Assembly (NCBI GenBank): GCA_040382935.1
Contig: JBEIEP010000011.1
Coordinates: forward strand, 9,642 to 73,641
DNA: 64,000 nt
Source of the DNA: JALQUL01 sp040382935
Lineage (GTDB): Bacteria; Pseudomonadota; Gammaproteobacteria; Burkholderiales; Burkholderiaceae_C
Direction: 5' to 3'
This document shows, piece by piece, positions 35,480 to 43,471 of the stretch. The number at the start of each line of letters is the position of its first letter. The stretch's first letter is position 1. A model generated the notes under the pieces. The model was not told the DNA's origin. It saw only the letters and a list, made by a program, of their open reading frames with translations, and did no database searches. Position numbers and translations under genes: made by a program.

Positions 35480-36240
35480 AACTTGCCACCTGGAACGTTA
35501 ACTCCCTGACCGTGCGCCTACCCCAAGTGTTGGACTGGTTGGCCGCCAACCCCATCGATGTGCTGGCTCTGCAAGAACTCAAAATGACCGACGACAAGTT
35601 CCCCACTGCGGCGTTTACAGAGGCGGGCTATCACAGTGTTTGCTTTGGGCAAAAAACCTACAACGGCGTGGCGCTGCTAACGCGCGAACCGGCACAGGAT
35701 GTGGTGCGCAATATCCCAGGGTTTGACGATGAAATGGCACGTGTGATTACCGGCACGGTTGCTGGTGTGCGTGTGGTGGGGGCGTATTTTCCGAATGGGC
35801 AAGAGCCGGGCAGCGACAAGTTTGAATACAAAATGGCCTGGTTGGCGGGGTTGCGGCGTTGGTTAAAAGCCGAATTGGTGACCCACCCACAACTGGTGCT
35901 GATGGGTGACTTTAATATCACCACCGACGATGCCGATGTATGGGACCCCGTGGCCTTGGCAGGCACCATTCACTGCACGGACGAGGAGCGTTACGAACTG
36001 GCCGCGCTAAAGGCCTTGGGCCTGGTGGACGCGCACCGGCTGTTTGCCCAACCCGCCAAAAGCTTTTCGTGGTGGGACTACCGCAACGCAGGCTTTAGAC
36101 GCAACCAAGGTCTGCGCATTGACTATGTGATGGTGAGCAAGGCGCTAGAGGCCCAAGTGCAGGCCTGTGTAATTGACAAAACACCACGCAAAAACGAGCG
36201 GCCCAGTGACCATACGCCTGTGGTGGTGAGTTTGGGGTGA
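35476..36240 (+). CDS. xthA: Exodeoxyribonuclease III
   Basis: 254 residues, typical length. EEP-family nuclease: MKLATWNVNSL (Asn), VLALQELKM (metal-binding Glu), GAYFPNGQ, MGDFNITTDDAD and RIDYVMVSK with the final SDHTPVVV (catalytic Asp-His). It cleaves at abasic sites and removes 3' blocks in base-excision repair. The ATG overlaps the antitoxin stop (ATGA), and AAAGG lies ten bases upstream inside the antitoxin gene. Confidence 0.93.
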   Translation: MKLATWNVNSLTVRLPQVLDWLAANPIDVLALQELKMTDDKFPTAAFTEAGYHSVCFGQKTYNGVALLTREPAQDVVRNIPGFDDEMARVITGTVAGVRVVGAYFPNGQEPGSDKFEYKMAWLAGLRRWLKAELVTHPQLVLMGDFNITTDDADVWDPVALAGTIHCTDEERYELAALKALGLVDAHRLFAQPAKSFSWWDYRNAGFRRNQGLRIDYVMVSKALEAQVQACVIDKTPRKNERPSDHTPVVVSLG

Positions 36241-36247
36241 ATGGGAT

Positions 36248-36287
36248 CTAGGGAAACTTATATGGACGTCCATATAAGGCTCCCTAG
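36248..36287. repeat. 40-bp near-perfect palindrome after xthA
   Basis: Centre CTTATATGGAC/GTCCATATAAG (36257-36278) is a perfect 22-bp palindrome. After a mismatched AA/GC pair the outer CTAGGGA (36248-36254) and TCCCTAG (36281-36287) also pair. No T-run follows. It starts eight bases after the xthA stop, so it can be a transcript-end hairpin for xthA or a protein-binding site. Confidence 0.6.
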
Positions 36288-36371
36288 CTCATTCGCTTGT
36301 TGGATGCTTTACTGGTACTGCTGATCTATCGATTCGGGAATGACCCGTCACGCCGATCTGCATCATGTTTA

Positions 36372-36383
36372 GTATCATGATAC
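36372..36383 (+). promoter_or_regulatory. Palindrome GTATCATGATAC before mazE, candidate operator
   Basis: A perfect 12-bp palindrome 33 bases upstream of the antitoxin ATG. MazE/MazF-type pairs repress their own promoter through such sites; the assignment is inferred from position. Confidence 0.35.
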
Positions 36384-36415
36384 CATGCATGTACACCAAC
36401 CCTTCGGAATAGTCT

Positions 36416-36643
36416 ATGTCAACCGCCAGTTCTCCCTCTGCGTCAAAAGTCACCCGTTCACGCGAACGCATGCGGGCGTCAGGTCTGCGCCCCGTCCAGT
36501 TTTGGGTTGTAGACACCCGTCTGGAAAGCTTTGTCTCAGACGTGCGCGCACAGTGCCTAGCCCTTAAAGGGGACGGCAATGAAGCGGATGTATTGCGCAT
36601 GACCGAAGCGGCGGCCGAAACCGTAGAGGGATGGTCGGCATAA
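36416..36643 (+). CDS. MazE-like antitoxin (DUF3018 type)
   Basis: 75 residues. RERMRASGLRPVQFWVVDTR is the DUF3018 antitoxin signature, and the C-terminal half is acidic-helical as expected for the toxin-neutralising tail. The stop TAA (36641-36643) shares a base with the toxin ATG (TAATG), which indicates strict coupling. Confidence 0.8.
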   Translation: MSTASSPSASKVTRSRERMRASGLRPVQFWVVDTRLESFVSDVRAQCLALKGDGNEADVLRMTEAAAETVEGWSA

Positions 36644-36963
36644 TGAAACGAGGCGACTTGGTTACGGTCTCTTTGCAAGGCGATTATGGAAAACCTCGCC
36701 CGGCGTTGCTGGTTCAATCGGACTTGTTGGTCGATTTGGACAGCGTGGTGATTTGCCCGGTCACGAGCGAGTTGCGCACCGCCGCCTTTCGAGTGACGGT
36801 AGAACCTACCAACAACAATGGCCTTAAGGCTTTATCGCAGGTGATGGTGGATAAACTGTCTACGCTTCCCCGTGCAAAAATCAGTGGTGCTTTTGGTCGG
36901 CTAGAGGATGAGCGTATGCGTGCGGTAGACAGGGCACTGCTATTGGTGGTTGGGGTGATATAA
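36643..36963 (+). CDS. mazF: MazF/PemK-type mRNA interferase toxin
   Basis: 106 residues from ATG 36643. MKRGDLVTVSLQGDYGKPRP, PALLVQSDL, VVICPVTSELR and VMVDKLSTLPRAKI cover the PemK fold: the Arg in KPRPAL and the Thr in PVTSE line the active site of this family. It should cut single-stranded RNA at short motifs unless bound by the antitoxin. All core strands are present, so it is probably functional. The gene ends just where a Fic fragment begins. Confidence 0.88.
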   Translation: MKRGDLVTVSLQGDYGKPRPALLVQSDLLVDLDSVVICPVTSELRTAAFRVTVEPTNNNGLKALSQVMVDKLSTLPRAKISGAFGRLEDERMRAVDRALLLVVGVI

Positions 36964-36965
36964 CC

Positions 36966-37229
36966 CAGATTTTCCACATGGTGCGCATTCATCCGTTTGA
37001 TGACGGCAATGGCCGTGGTGCACGCATCCTGATGAATCTAATTTTGCTCAAGGGCGGCTATTTCCCTGCGGTCATTCGGCTAGAGACAAAACGAAAATAC
37101 CTCGAGGCTTTGAATCAAGCCAACCAGGGAAATATGGAACCGTTCAAAGGCTTTATTGCGGATACCGTGATTGCAACCCAGCAATCTGTTCTGGAGGCCT
37201 TGCAAGGCAGGGCTTCACCGGGGGGATAG
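36966..37229 (+). pseudogene. C-terminal fragment of a Fic-domain protein
   Basis: The frame gives QIFHMVRIHPFDDGNGRGAR and MNLILLKGGYFPAVIRLET, the Fic active site and following helices, for about 88 codons. Everything before the active site is missing: the preceding bases belong to mazF and to its stop. It may therefore be a junction left by insertion of the mazEF pair or by deletion. It is unlikely to be active, though the motif itself is intact. Confidence 0.72.
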
Positions 37230-37254
37230 GCAGTGTGTGCCTACGCCCGGAATT

Positions 37255-37455
37255 TCAACGGCACAAAGGCAGGCGCAAGGAACTCGTTTGGGTGCTTGGT
37301 TTGAGCTTGGGCAGGGAAAGCCTCTGTGCTTGACTCCAATCCAAGTGAGCAGCGGAATCTTGCGATTCCCAGTACGCCCGTTCGGCTTGTTCATTGGCGA
37401 ACTTGGGTGCCGCGTTCAATGCGGCCTTTTGTGGGGCTTTAGTTGGCTTGGTCAT
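37255..37455 (-). pseudogene. Truncated CopG/BrnA-type antitoxin
   Basis: 66 codons. FANEQAERAYWESQDSAAHL followed by LPKLKPSTQTSSLRLPL matches the N-terminal half of BrnA/CopG-like antitoxins, which continue into a ribbon-helix-helix tail. Here the frame ends at TGA right after SLRLPLCR, so the DNA-binding helices are lost. No toxin gene is next to it. Confidence 0.6.
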
Positions 37456-37470
37456 AAATTGCTAGGTCCA

Positions 37471-37968
37471 CTAAGGTACGCCTTTCGATAAATTCAAGAC
37501 TTTTTCATAGTCACCTCCGCCATTTTCCTCGAGCAAAAACGAAAATGCGCCTTCTCGACCAATGCATTGAGGACCGTTGTCATCGACACGGGCCGCAAGC
37601 TCGTATGTGCCCACGAGGTAAACCCGTGAAATAGCATCTTGCGTAAAGAACAGCAAGTACCAAGTGAGGCCTTCGGACGGAAGCTTTTCTTTAGGCAATG
37701 AGTTTTTCTGTTGAACGTTCAGCTCAGGGAGACTCTCAACGCTACCGTAGCCTCCAATCGCACACACGATTACCTCGTTGCCTCTCATAATCGAGCTCAT
37801 ACGGCCTTCGCGCTTCGTCACGATCTCATTCAAAAAGGCTGAGGGCATTTCGTACTCAGCAATTAAGCGTGCACGCTCCGCCTCGGTATACCAAAAGATC
37901 AGAAAAGGACTGGTAGCAACAACCGTGACAAGTACGCCGGCGGCAATTAATGCATACTTCCACCTCAT
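37471..37968 (-). CDS. Unrecognised protein with an N-terminal membrane anchor
   Basis: 165 residues from ATG 37968 (MRWKYALIAAG), 167 if ATG 37974 is used. A helix of about 20 residues near the N-terminus (LIAAGVLVTVVATSPFLIFW) is an anchor or uncleaved signal; the rest is polar and probably periplasmic. Two Cys (in VIVCAIGGYG and GPQCIGREG) could form a disulfide. No family recognised. It ends the accessory island. Confidence 0.55.
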   Translation of the reverse strand: MRWKYALIAAGVLVTVVATSPFLIFWYTEAERARLIAEYEMPSAFLNEIVTKREGRMSSIMRGNEVIVCAIGGYGSVESLPELNVQQKNSLPKEKLPSEGLTWYLLFFTQDAISRVYLVGTYELAARVDDNGPQCIGREGAFSFLLEENGGGDYEKVLNLSKGVP

Positions 37969-38126
37969 TTGCACACCCCCTTCGTCGACACATATTTGAT
38001 TGTCGCAAATTTGCCCCGCTCATTGTTTCTACGTGGGTTGATGAGGTAACAACTTTACGCTCTGTGATTGATTGCCATGCACCCGATTTTTATCGAAATC
38101 TTACGAATGAGGCGAGTGTTTTGTAG

Positions 38127-38729
38127 CTACCCCACCACCTCCACCCCAAACTCCAGCGCCCCATCCACCATAGCGGCCAGTGCATCGCGGGCGTAGGTGG
38201 TGGTGATGTAGATATCAAATTGCTGCTCACCCAAGCGGTGCAACAACCACGGAACATGGTGGTGGGCGCTGTGGCGGCATTGGCCTTGGGGGAAGGCGGT
38301 TGGGCGGGTGTCTAGGGCCAGTAGCTTGGCCAACAGGGCCAGGGTTTGGGGGCCGCTGAGTTGGACTTTGCAGCGGGCGTGGCTTAGGTCGCTTACGGTG
38401 GCCACGTCGGGTGGCAACACGCTGCGCCAGTGGGCACCGCCGTCTGGGGTTTGGTCGCTGATGGCCCATAACTCTTCTGGGCCTACGCGCATCAACGTGG
38501 TGGAGCCAGTCACCTGTACTTGGCCAGTAGTGGCGGGCACTGGGCCAGCAATGTGGTTTGCCACGGCCTGGGTTAGTTGCGCACTGTTGCCCACCCAGGT
38601 GCCTAGCAGCGTCAGACTGCCCAGCAGTTGGGGGTTGAGGTGGATGCCGATCTGCCCACTGCGCGAGGGGGTGCGGCCCGCCACGGCTGAGTCAAAAGGG
38701 CTTTGGATGAGCGGGTTGGGTGCGGTCAT
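38127..38729 (-). CDS. soxG: Sarcosine oxidase, gamma subunit
   Basis: 200 residues. SGPQTLALLAKLLALDTR and HHVPWLLHRLGEQQFDIYI are typical of the gamma subunit of heterotetrameric sarcosine oxidase. Last gene of the soxBDAG set, 115 bases after soxA. The start is ATG 38729 (MTAPNPLIQSPFD), where similarity to the family begins; an open frame reaching back into soxA is ignored. Confidence 0.85.
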   Translation of the reverse strand: MTAPNPLIQSPFDSAVAGRTPSRSGQIGIHLNPQLLGSLTLLGTWVGNSAQLTQAVANHIAGPVPATTGQVQVTGSTTLMRVGPEELWAISDQTPDGGAHWRSVLPPDVATVSDLSHARCKVQLSGPQTLALLAKLLALDTRPTAFPQGQCRHSAHHHVPWLLHRLGEQQFDIYITTTYARDALAAMVDGALEFGVEVVG

Positions 38730-38844
38730 GGCAGGTGGTATGGGCTGGTATAGGTGCGTGTGTGCGGTGCGTGAGTGAAGTCGGCGAGTGGCTCTAATAG
38801 GGCGAACAGGAAATGGCGGTTTCAGGTCTGAGCAGGCACTGGCC

Positions 38845-41800
38845 TTAGGCCACCTTGTAGCGTTCACCCACCGCATCAATAAAACAGGGTTCGACCACTT
38901 TAAGACGGGTCACGCGGTTTTGTACGGGTGAGACGGCCAGTATTTCTTGGCCGATATGGGTTTTGCCGCCTTGCAACAGGCCCAGTGCGATGACCTTGCC
39001 CACCTCGTGGCTCCAGCAGTTGGAGCTGACGTGGCCACGGCCACAGCCCTTGATGGCGTCGTCTGTAAAAAACAAAATCGCCCCGTTGCTCACGGTTTCG
39101 CCCGGGTTAACCACTTCTAGCCCTACCAAAGTCGGGCGATCGGTACGGGCCAGGTTATCTCCCTTGCGCAAGGCGTCGCCCCAGTAGGTTTTGAGTTTGC
39201 TGGCCATGGCCCCTGCGCCCAGGTCGTCTAGGGTGGTGCGGCCGTCCATTTCAGAGCCCACTACGTGGCCTTTTTCGATACGCAGTGAGGCCAAAGCTTC
39301 TAGGCCATAGGGCTGTAGACCAAAAGATTGGCCCACGGTTTGCAGGTGGTTCCACATGGCCGCGCCGTAGTGGGTGGGCACGTAAACCTCGTAGGCCAAC
39401 TCGCCTGAAAAAGTCATACGCATCACACGCATGGGCATGCCTTCCAACACGCCGGTGCCCACGGATTCGACAATGCCCATATGGGGCAAGGCCTCGCTTG
39501 AAAAGTCCACTTGCGGCAGGGCTTGGCGGAGCAAGTCGCGCACCTTGGGGCCCGCCAGACTCATGGCGGCCCACTGGTCGCTGCTAGAGGCCACAGTAAC
39601 GCGCAACTCGGGCCACACCACTTGCAGCAAAAATTCGAGGTGACTCATGACGCGGGCGGCCTGCCCGGTGGTGGTGGTCATAAAGAAGCGGTCGGGTGCC
39701 AAGCGGCTGGTGGTGCCGTCGTCCAGCACAATGCCGTCTTCGCGCAGCATAAAGCCATAGCGGGCTTTGCCCACCGGCAGTTTAGAAAAGCCATTGACGT
39801 AAACACGGTCTAAAAATTCAGCCGCGTCGGGGCCTTGCACATCGATCTTGCCCAGAGTGGACACATCGGCAATGCCCACGCCGCCACGCACCAAGGCCAT
39901 CTCGGCTTTGTAGGCCTCACCTAAGGTGGCACCATGGCTGGCGTACCACAGGGGGCGCATCCAATAACCCGCCTCTGTCAGTTGCCCCTGGTGGGCCACG
40001 TGCCAGTCGTGCATGGCGGTGCGCCGCACGGGTCGGTAATGGGTGCGTACACCCCTGCCCGCCAAGGCACCCACGGTGATGGGGGTGTAAGGGGGTCTAA
40101 AGGTGGTGGTGCCGACCTGTTGAATAGGCAGGCCACGCAGGCTGGCCATAGCACTTAAGGCGTTAAGGTTAGAGGTTTTGCCTTGGTCAGTGGCCATGCC
40201 CAAGGTGGTGTAGCGCTTGAGGTGCTCAACCGACACAAAGCCCTCGCGGTGGGCCAGAGCAAGGTCATCCACATGCACGTCGTGTTGCAGGTCCAAAAAG
40301 GCTTTGTCGGAGGGTTTGGGCAGCAATACGGCGGGCATGGCGGAGGCAGCCAAGTCGTCACACGGGTCATCTGCTAAGGCAAATGCGGGCAGTGATGGCG
40401 TGGTGGGCGCGGACGGTACAAACGCTTCTTGCGCTTGGGTTTGCCCTGCTGCATCCAACCCGGCCTGCCATCCCGACTCCAACGCAGCCCGCCAGGTTTG
40501 TGCGCCCATCATGGCACCTGCACCAAAATGCCCTTGGTCAAAACCACCCGGCACAAAACCGGCCAGTGCTGGGTTGTAAACCGGCTTAATGCCACGGTGC
40601 GAGGTGAGGTGAACCGTGGGGCTGTAACCGCCGGACGTGGCCAACACCTGCACGGGCAGAGATGCCACCACGGCACCCACCTGGCCGGTGGCCGCATTGA
40701 ACTGGGCCAGGGTGACTTGATGGACCCCATTGCGGCCTTTGGCCTCTACCACCACAGTGCCAAGGTAAACGGTAATGCCCAGTTGCTGTGCCCGTGCGCT
40801 AAGTGCAGCGGCAACGCTGGCTCTGGCATCGGCAATCACCACGCGCTGGCCCGCTTGTGCCAGCGCAAAAGCGTTGGCCCAAGCGGCGTTGTTGTTGACG
40901 CTTAAACACACCGAGGGGCCAAGCGCCACGGCAAAGCGGTTGGCGTACACGCCCAGCGCAGACGCCAGCATAACGCCCGGTCTATCGTTGCCCGCAAACA
41001 CCAAGGGGCGCTCTAGGGCCCCGCAAGCCATTACCACGGCCCCTGCCCTCACGGTATGGAAGCGCTGTTTGGGCTGGCCATACTGCGCGTCGTAACTGCC
41101 TGGCGCGGCACCCTCTACCACCCCCACGGTGTTGCCGTCGTACAAGCCAAAAGCCGTGGCGCGGGTCAGTAGCTTTGCATTGGGCAATTGCGCCAGTTGG
41201 GCCACCGTGGCCGACAGCCATTGGGCCTGTTCGCTGCCTACCGCACAGGCCAACAGCGACCCGCCCAGTTCAAAATCTTGCTCCACCAACAGCACCTGTT
41301 GCCCGGATTGGGCTGCGGCCAGTGCGGCCATCAAACCGGCAGGGCCTGCGCCTACCACCAACACGTCTACAAAGTCGTGTTGCCAGTCGTAGCGGTCGGT
41401 GTCGGGCAGCTGGTTGCTTTTGCCCAGGCCCGCCGCCTTGCGGATATGGTGTTCAAAAAACATCCATGCGGCCGTGCCCTTGAACGGCCCCATAAAGGTT
41501 TTGTAATAAAACCCGGCGCTAAACAGGGGTGAGAACCACCCGTTGATGGCACGCCAATCCAAGCGCACCGAGGGCCAAGCGTTTTGACCAAACACCTTGA
41601 CAGAAGAATGCGCCTCTAGGGTGGTGGCAGGCAGATTGGGTTCGGCCTTGCCGCTCTCGCCCACGGTGAGCAGGGCGTTGGATTCTTCAACCCCTGCCGC
41701 CATAATGCCGCGTGGCCGGTGGTACTTAAACGAACGGGCCACCACGCGCTCACCGGCTGCCAACAAGGCACTGGCCACGGTGTCGCCCGCGTAGGCGGGT

Positions 41801-41883
41801 ATGCGTTTGCCGTCAAACTCAAAATCGGCGCGTTGCTGGCGGTTGATGCGGCCGCCACTGGCCACGCGGGTTGCGATGCTCAT
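38845..41883 (-). CDS. soxA: Sarcosine oxidase, alpha subunit
   Basis: 1012 residues, typical. An N-terminal ferredoxin-like domain (FEFDGKRIPAYAGDTVASAL) is followed by an NAD-binding Rossmann domain with VLVVGAGPAGLMAALAAAQS (about 180-200) and a C-terminal GcvT/aminomethyltransferase domain (from about 620) that binds tetrahydrofolate and catches the formaldehyde produced. With SoxB it forms the oxidase that turns sarcosine into glycine, H2O2 and methylene-THF. The start ATG 41883 overlaps the soxD stop by four bases. Confidence 0.92.
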   Translation of the reverse strand: MSIATRVASGGRINRQQRADFEFDGKRIPAYAGDTVASALLAAGERVVARSFKYHRPRGIMAAGVEESNALLTVGESGKAEPNLPATTLEAHSSVKVFGQNAWPSVRLDWRAINGWFSPLFSAGFYYKTFMGPFKGTAAWMFFEHHIRKAAGLGKSNQLPDTDRYDWQHDFVDVLVVGAGPAGLMAALAAAQSGQQVLLVEQDFELGGSLLACAVGSEQAQWLSATVAQLAQLPNAKLLTRATAFGLYDGNTVGVVEGAAPGSYDAQYGQPKQRFHTVRAGAVVMACGALERPLVFAGNDRPGVMLASALGVYANRFAVALGPSVCLSVNNNAAWANAFALAQAGQRVVIADARASVAAALSARAQQLGITVYLGTVVVEAKGRNGVHQVTLAQFNAATGQVGAVVASLPVQVLATSGGYSPTVHLTSHRGIKPVYNPALAGFVPGGFDQGHFGAGAMMGAQTWRAALESGWQAGLDAAGQTQAQEAFVPSAPTTPSLPAFALADDPCDDLAASAMPAVLLPKPSDKAFLDLQHDVHVDDLALAHREGFVSVEHLKRYTTLGMATDQGKTSNLNALSAMASLRGLPIQQVGTTTFRPPYTPITVGALAGRGVRTHYRPVRRTAMHDWHVAHQGQLTEAGYWMRPLWYASHGATLGEAYKAEMALVRGGVGIADVSTLGKIDVQGPDAAEFLDRVYVNGFSKLPVGKARYGFMLREDGIVLDDGTTSRLAPDRFFMTTTTGQAARVMSHLEFLLQVVWPELRVTVASSSDQWAAMSLAGPKVRDLLRQALPQVDFSSEALPHMGIVESVGTGVLEGMPMRVMRMTFSGELAYEVYVPTHYGAAMWNHLQTVGQSFGLQPYGLEALASLRIEKGHVVGSEMDGRTTLDDLGAGAMASKLKTYWGDALRKGDNLARTDRPTLVGLEVVNPGETVSNGAILFFTDDAIKGCGRGHVSSNCWSHEVGKVIALGLLQGGKTHIGQEILAVSPVQNRVTRLKVVEPCFIDAVGERYKVA

Positions 41884-42191
41884 ACGCCCTCCTTGGCCGT
41901 TGGGGTGGTATTGGCGTTTGGGTTGGCCGCAATGCGACGCAAACGCGCTTCGGTTACCCCCAGTACCTCGTGGGTGACATTGTTGCGCCGCACCGCCAAC
42001 CAACGGCGGCAGCCCAGGGTATGCTGAAAAAACTCCTGCGTCTCGCCCCTTGGGTTGGCACGGTCGTACACCGCTGACACCCATTGGGCGTGGGAGGCAT
42101 CTAGCGCCGGGAAGGCGCGGTTGGCATCACCCCAGGCGGTAAATTCGTCCTGGTCGCGCAGGCCGCAAAACGGACAATCGATTCTTAGCAT
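41880..42191 (-). CDS. soxD: Sarcosine oxidase, delta subunit
   Basis: 103 residues. The CPFCGLRDQDEF motif near the N-terminus and a His/Cys pair in FFQHTLGCRRWL form the structural zinc site of this small subunit. Overlaps soxA by four bases and follows soxB by 17. Confidence 0.93.
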   Translation of the reverse strand: MLRIDCPFCGLRDQDEFTAWGDANRAFPALDASHAQWVSAVYDRANPRGETQEFFQHTLGCRRWLAVRRNNVTHEVLGVTEARLRRIAANPNANTTPTAKEGV

Positions 42192-42208
42192 GGCCAGTGT
42201 CCTGTGGG

Positions 42209-43468
42209 CTATTGCAAATGGTAGTACGGGCCATAGCCCGCTTCGTCGATGTAACGCCCACGGGCAAAGCGGTCCAGCTTAAAGCCTGCGGCATAGGGGT
42301 GGTCTTGGTCAGTGGCCAGCAGGTGGGCAAAGGTGGCGCCCGATGCGGGTGTGGCTTTGAAGCCACCGTAGCACCAACCCGCGTTAAGGTACAACCCGGG
42401 CACGGGGGTTTTGCAGATAAAAGGGCTGCTGTCGGGCGTCATGTCGTTCAGGCCACCCCAATGGCGTAGCAAGCGCAGGCGCGAGGTAAAGGGCATGGCA
42501 CTGACCAGGTCTTGCTGCACCTCGGTCACGTTGTGCAGATTACCGCGTTGCGCCCAAGAGGTGGGCTTGTCCAAGTGGCCACCGTAGACCAAGCCGCCTT
42601 TGTCGGACTGGGAGACGTAAAAATACGCGGCCGACCACACCACCACATGGTGAACAATGGGCTTGATGGCTTCGGTCACGTAGGCTTGCAGCATGTAGGT
42701 TTCTATGGGCACTTGCAGATGGGCTTTTTGCGTGAGCAATGTGGTGGCACCGGCCGCGGCCAAACCCACCTTGCCCGCCCCAATGTCGCCCCGGCTGGTT
42801 TTGACGCCCACAATGGTGTCGCCCTGCCACAGGTAGTCTTGCACTTCGCAGTTTTGGATGATGTCCACGCCCAACTGGTCGGCAGCGCGGGCATAGCCCC
42901 ACACCACCGCATCATGCCGTGCCGTGCCCGCGCCGTTTTGCAACATGGCACCGTGGATGGGAAAACGGGCGTTGTCGGCGTAGTCCAGGTACGGGGCCAC
43001 TTTGCGGGTTTGTTCGCGGTCCAAGATTTCGCATTCAACCCCGTGCAGGCGCATGGTGTTGGCGCGGCGCACCTGGGCGTCCATCCCGGCGGGCGACACC
43101 CCCACAAACAAATAGCCACGCGGCGAGAACATCACGTTGTAATTCAGCTCGTGCGAGAGGCCGCGCCACAGTTCCATGGAGTGCTCATAGAAGGGGGCGT
43201 TCTCGGGCATCATGTAGTTGGAGCGCACAATGGTGGTGTTGCGCCCGGCATTGCCTTGGCCTATGTAGCCCTTCTCTAACACCGCAATGTTTTTAATGCC
43301 GTGGTTTTTGGCCAGGTAGTAGGCGGTGGCCAAGCCATGGCCTCCCCCACCCACAATCACCACGTCATAGTGCTTTTTAGGCTCAGGGTCGCGCCATGCA
43401 CGCTCCCAGCCCTTGTGCCCGCCCATGGCGTGCTTGAGCAGCGACCAAACCGAGTAATGCTGGGCCAT
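42209..43468 (-). CDS. soxB: Sarcosine oxidase, beta subunit
   Basis: 419 residues. Dinucleotide site VIVGGGGHGLATAYYLAKNH, then YIGQGNAGRNTTIVRSNYMM. The His in ARHDAVVWGYARA is the expected covalent-FMN residue, and GWCYGGFKATPASG lies near the FAD site at the C-terminus. It holds the sarcosine-oxidising site. Follows the GcvT-type oxidoreductase by three bases. Confidence 0.93.
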   Translation of the reverse strand: MAQHYSVWSLLKHAMGGHKGWERAWRDPEPKKHYDVVIVGGGGHGLATAYYLAKNHGIKNIAVLEKGYIGQGNAGRNTTIVRSNYMMPENAPFYEHSMELWRGLSHELNYNVMFSPRGYLFVGVSPAGMDAQVRRANTMRLHGVECEILDREQTRKVAPYLDYADNARFPIHGAMLQNGAGTARHDAVVWGYARAADQLGVDIIQNCEVQDYLWQGDTIVGVKTSRGDIGAGKVGLAAAGATTLLTQKAHLQVPIETYMLQAYVTEAIKPIVHHVVVWSAAYFYVSQSDKGGLVYGGHLDKPTSWAQRGNLHNVTEVQQDLVSAMPFTSRLRLLRHWGGLNDMTPDSSPFICKTPVPGLYLNAGWCYGGFKATPASGATFAHLLATDQDHPYAAGFKLDRFARGRYIDEAGYGPYYHLQ

Positions 43469-43471
43469 GGT

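Noticed and set aside
36289..36717. 142-codon minus-strand frame over mazE
   Set aside because: Antisense to a recognised antitoxin and toxin start; contains the operator region.
42512..43279. 255-codon plus-strand frame opposite soxB
   Set aside because: Antisense to an intact soxB with all motifs; no independent support.
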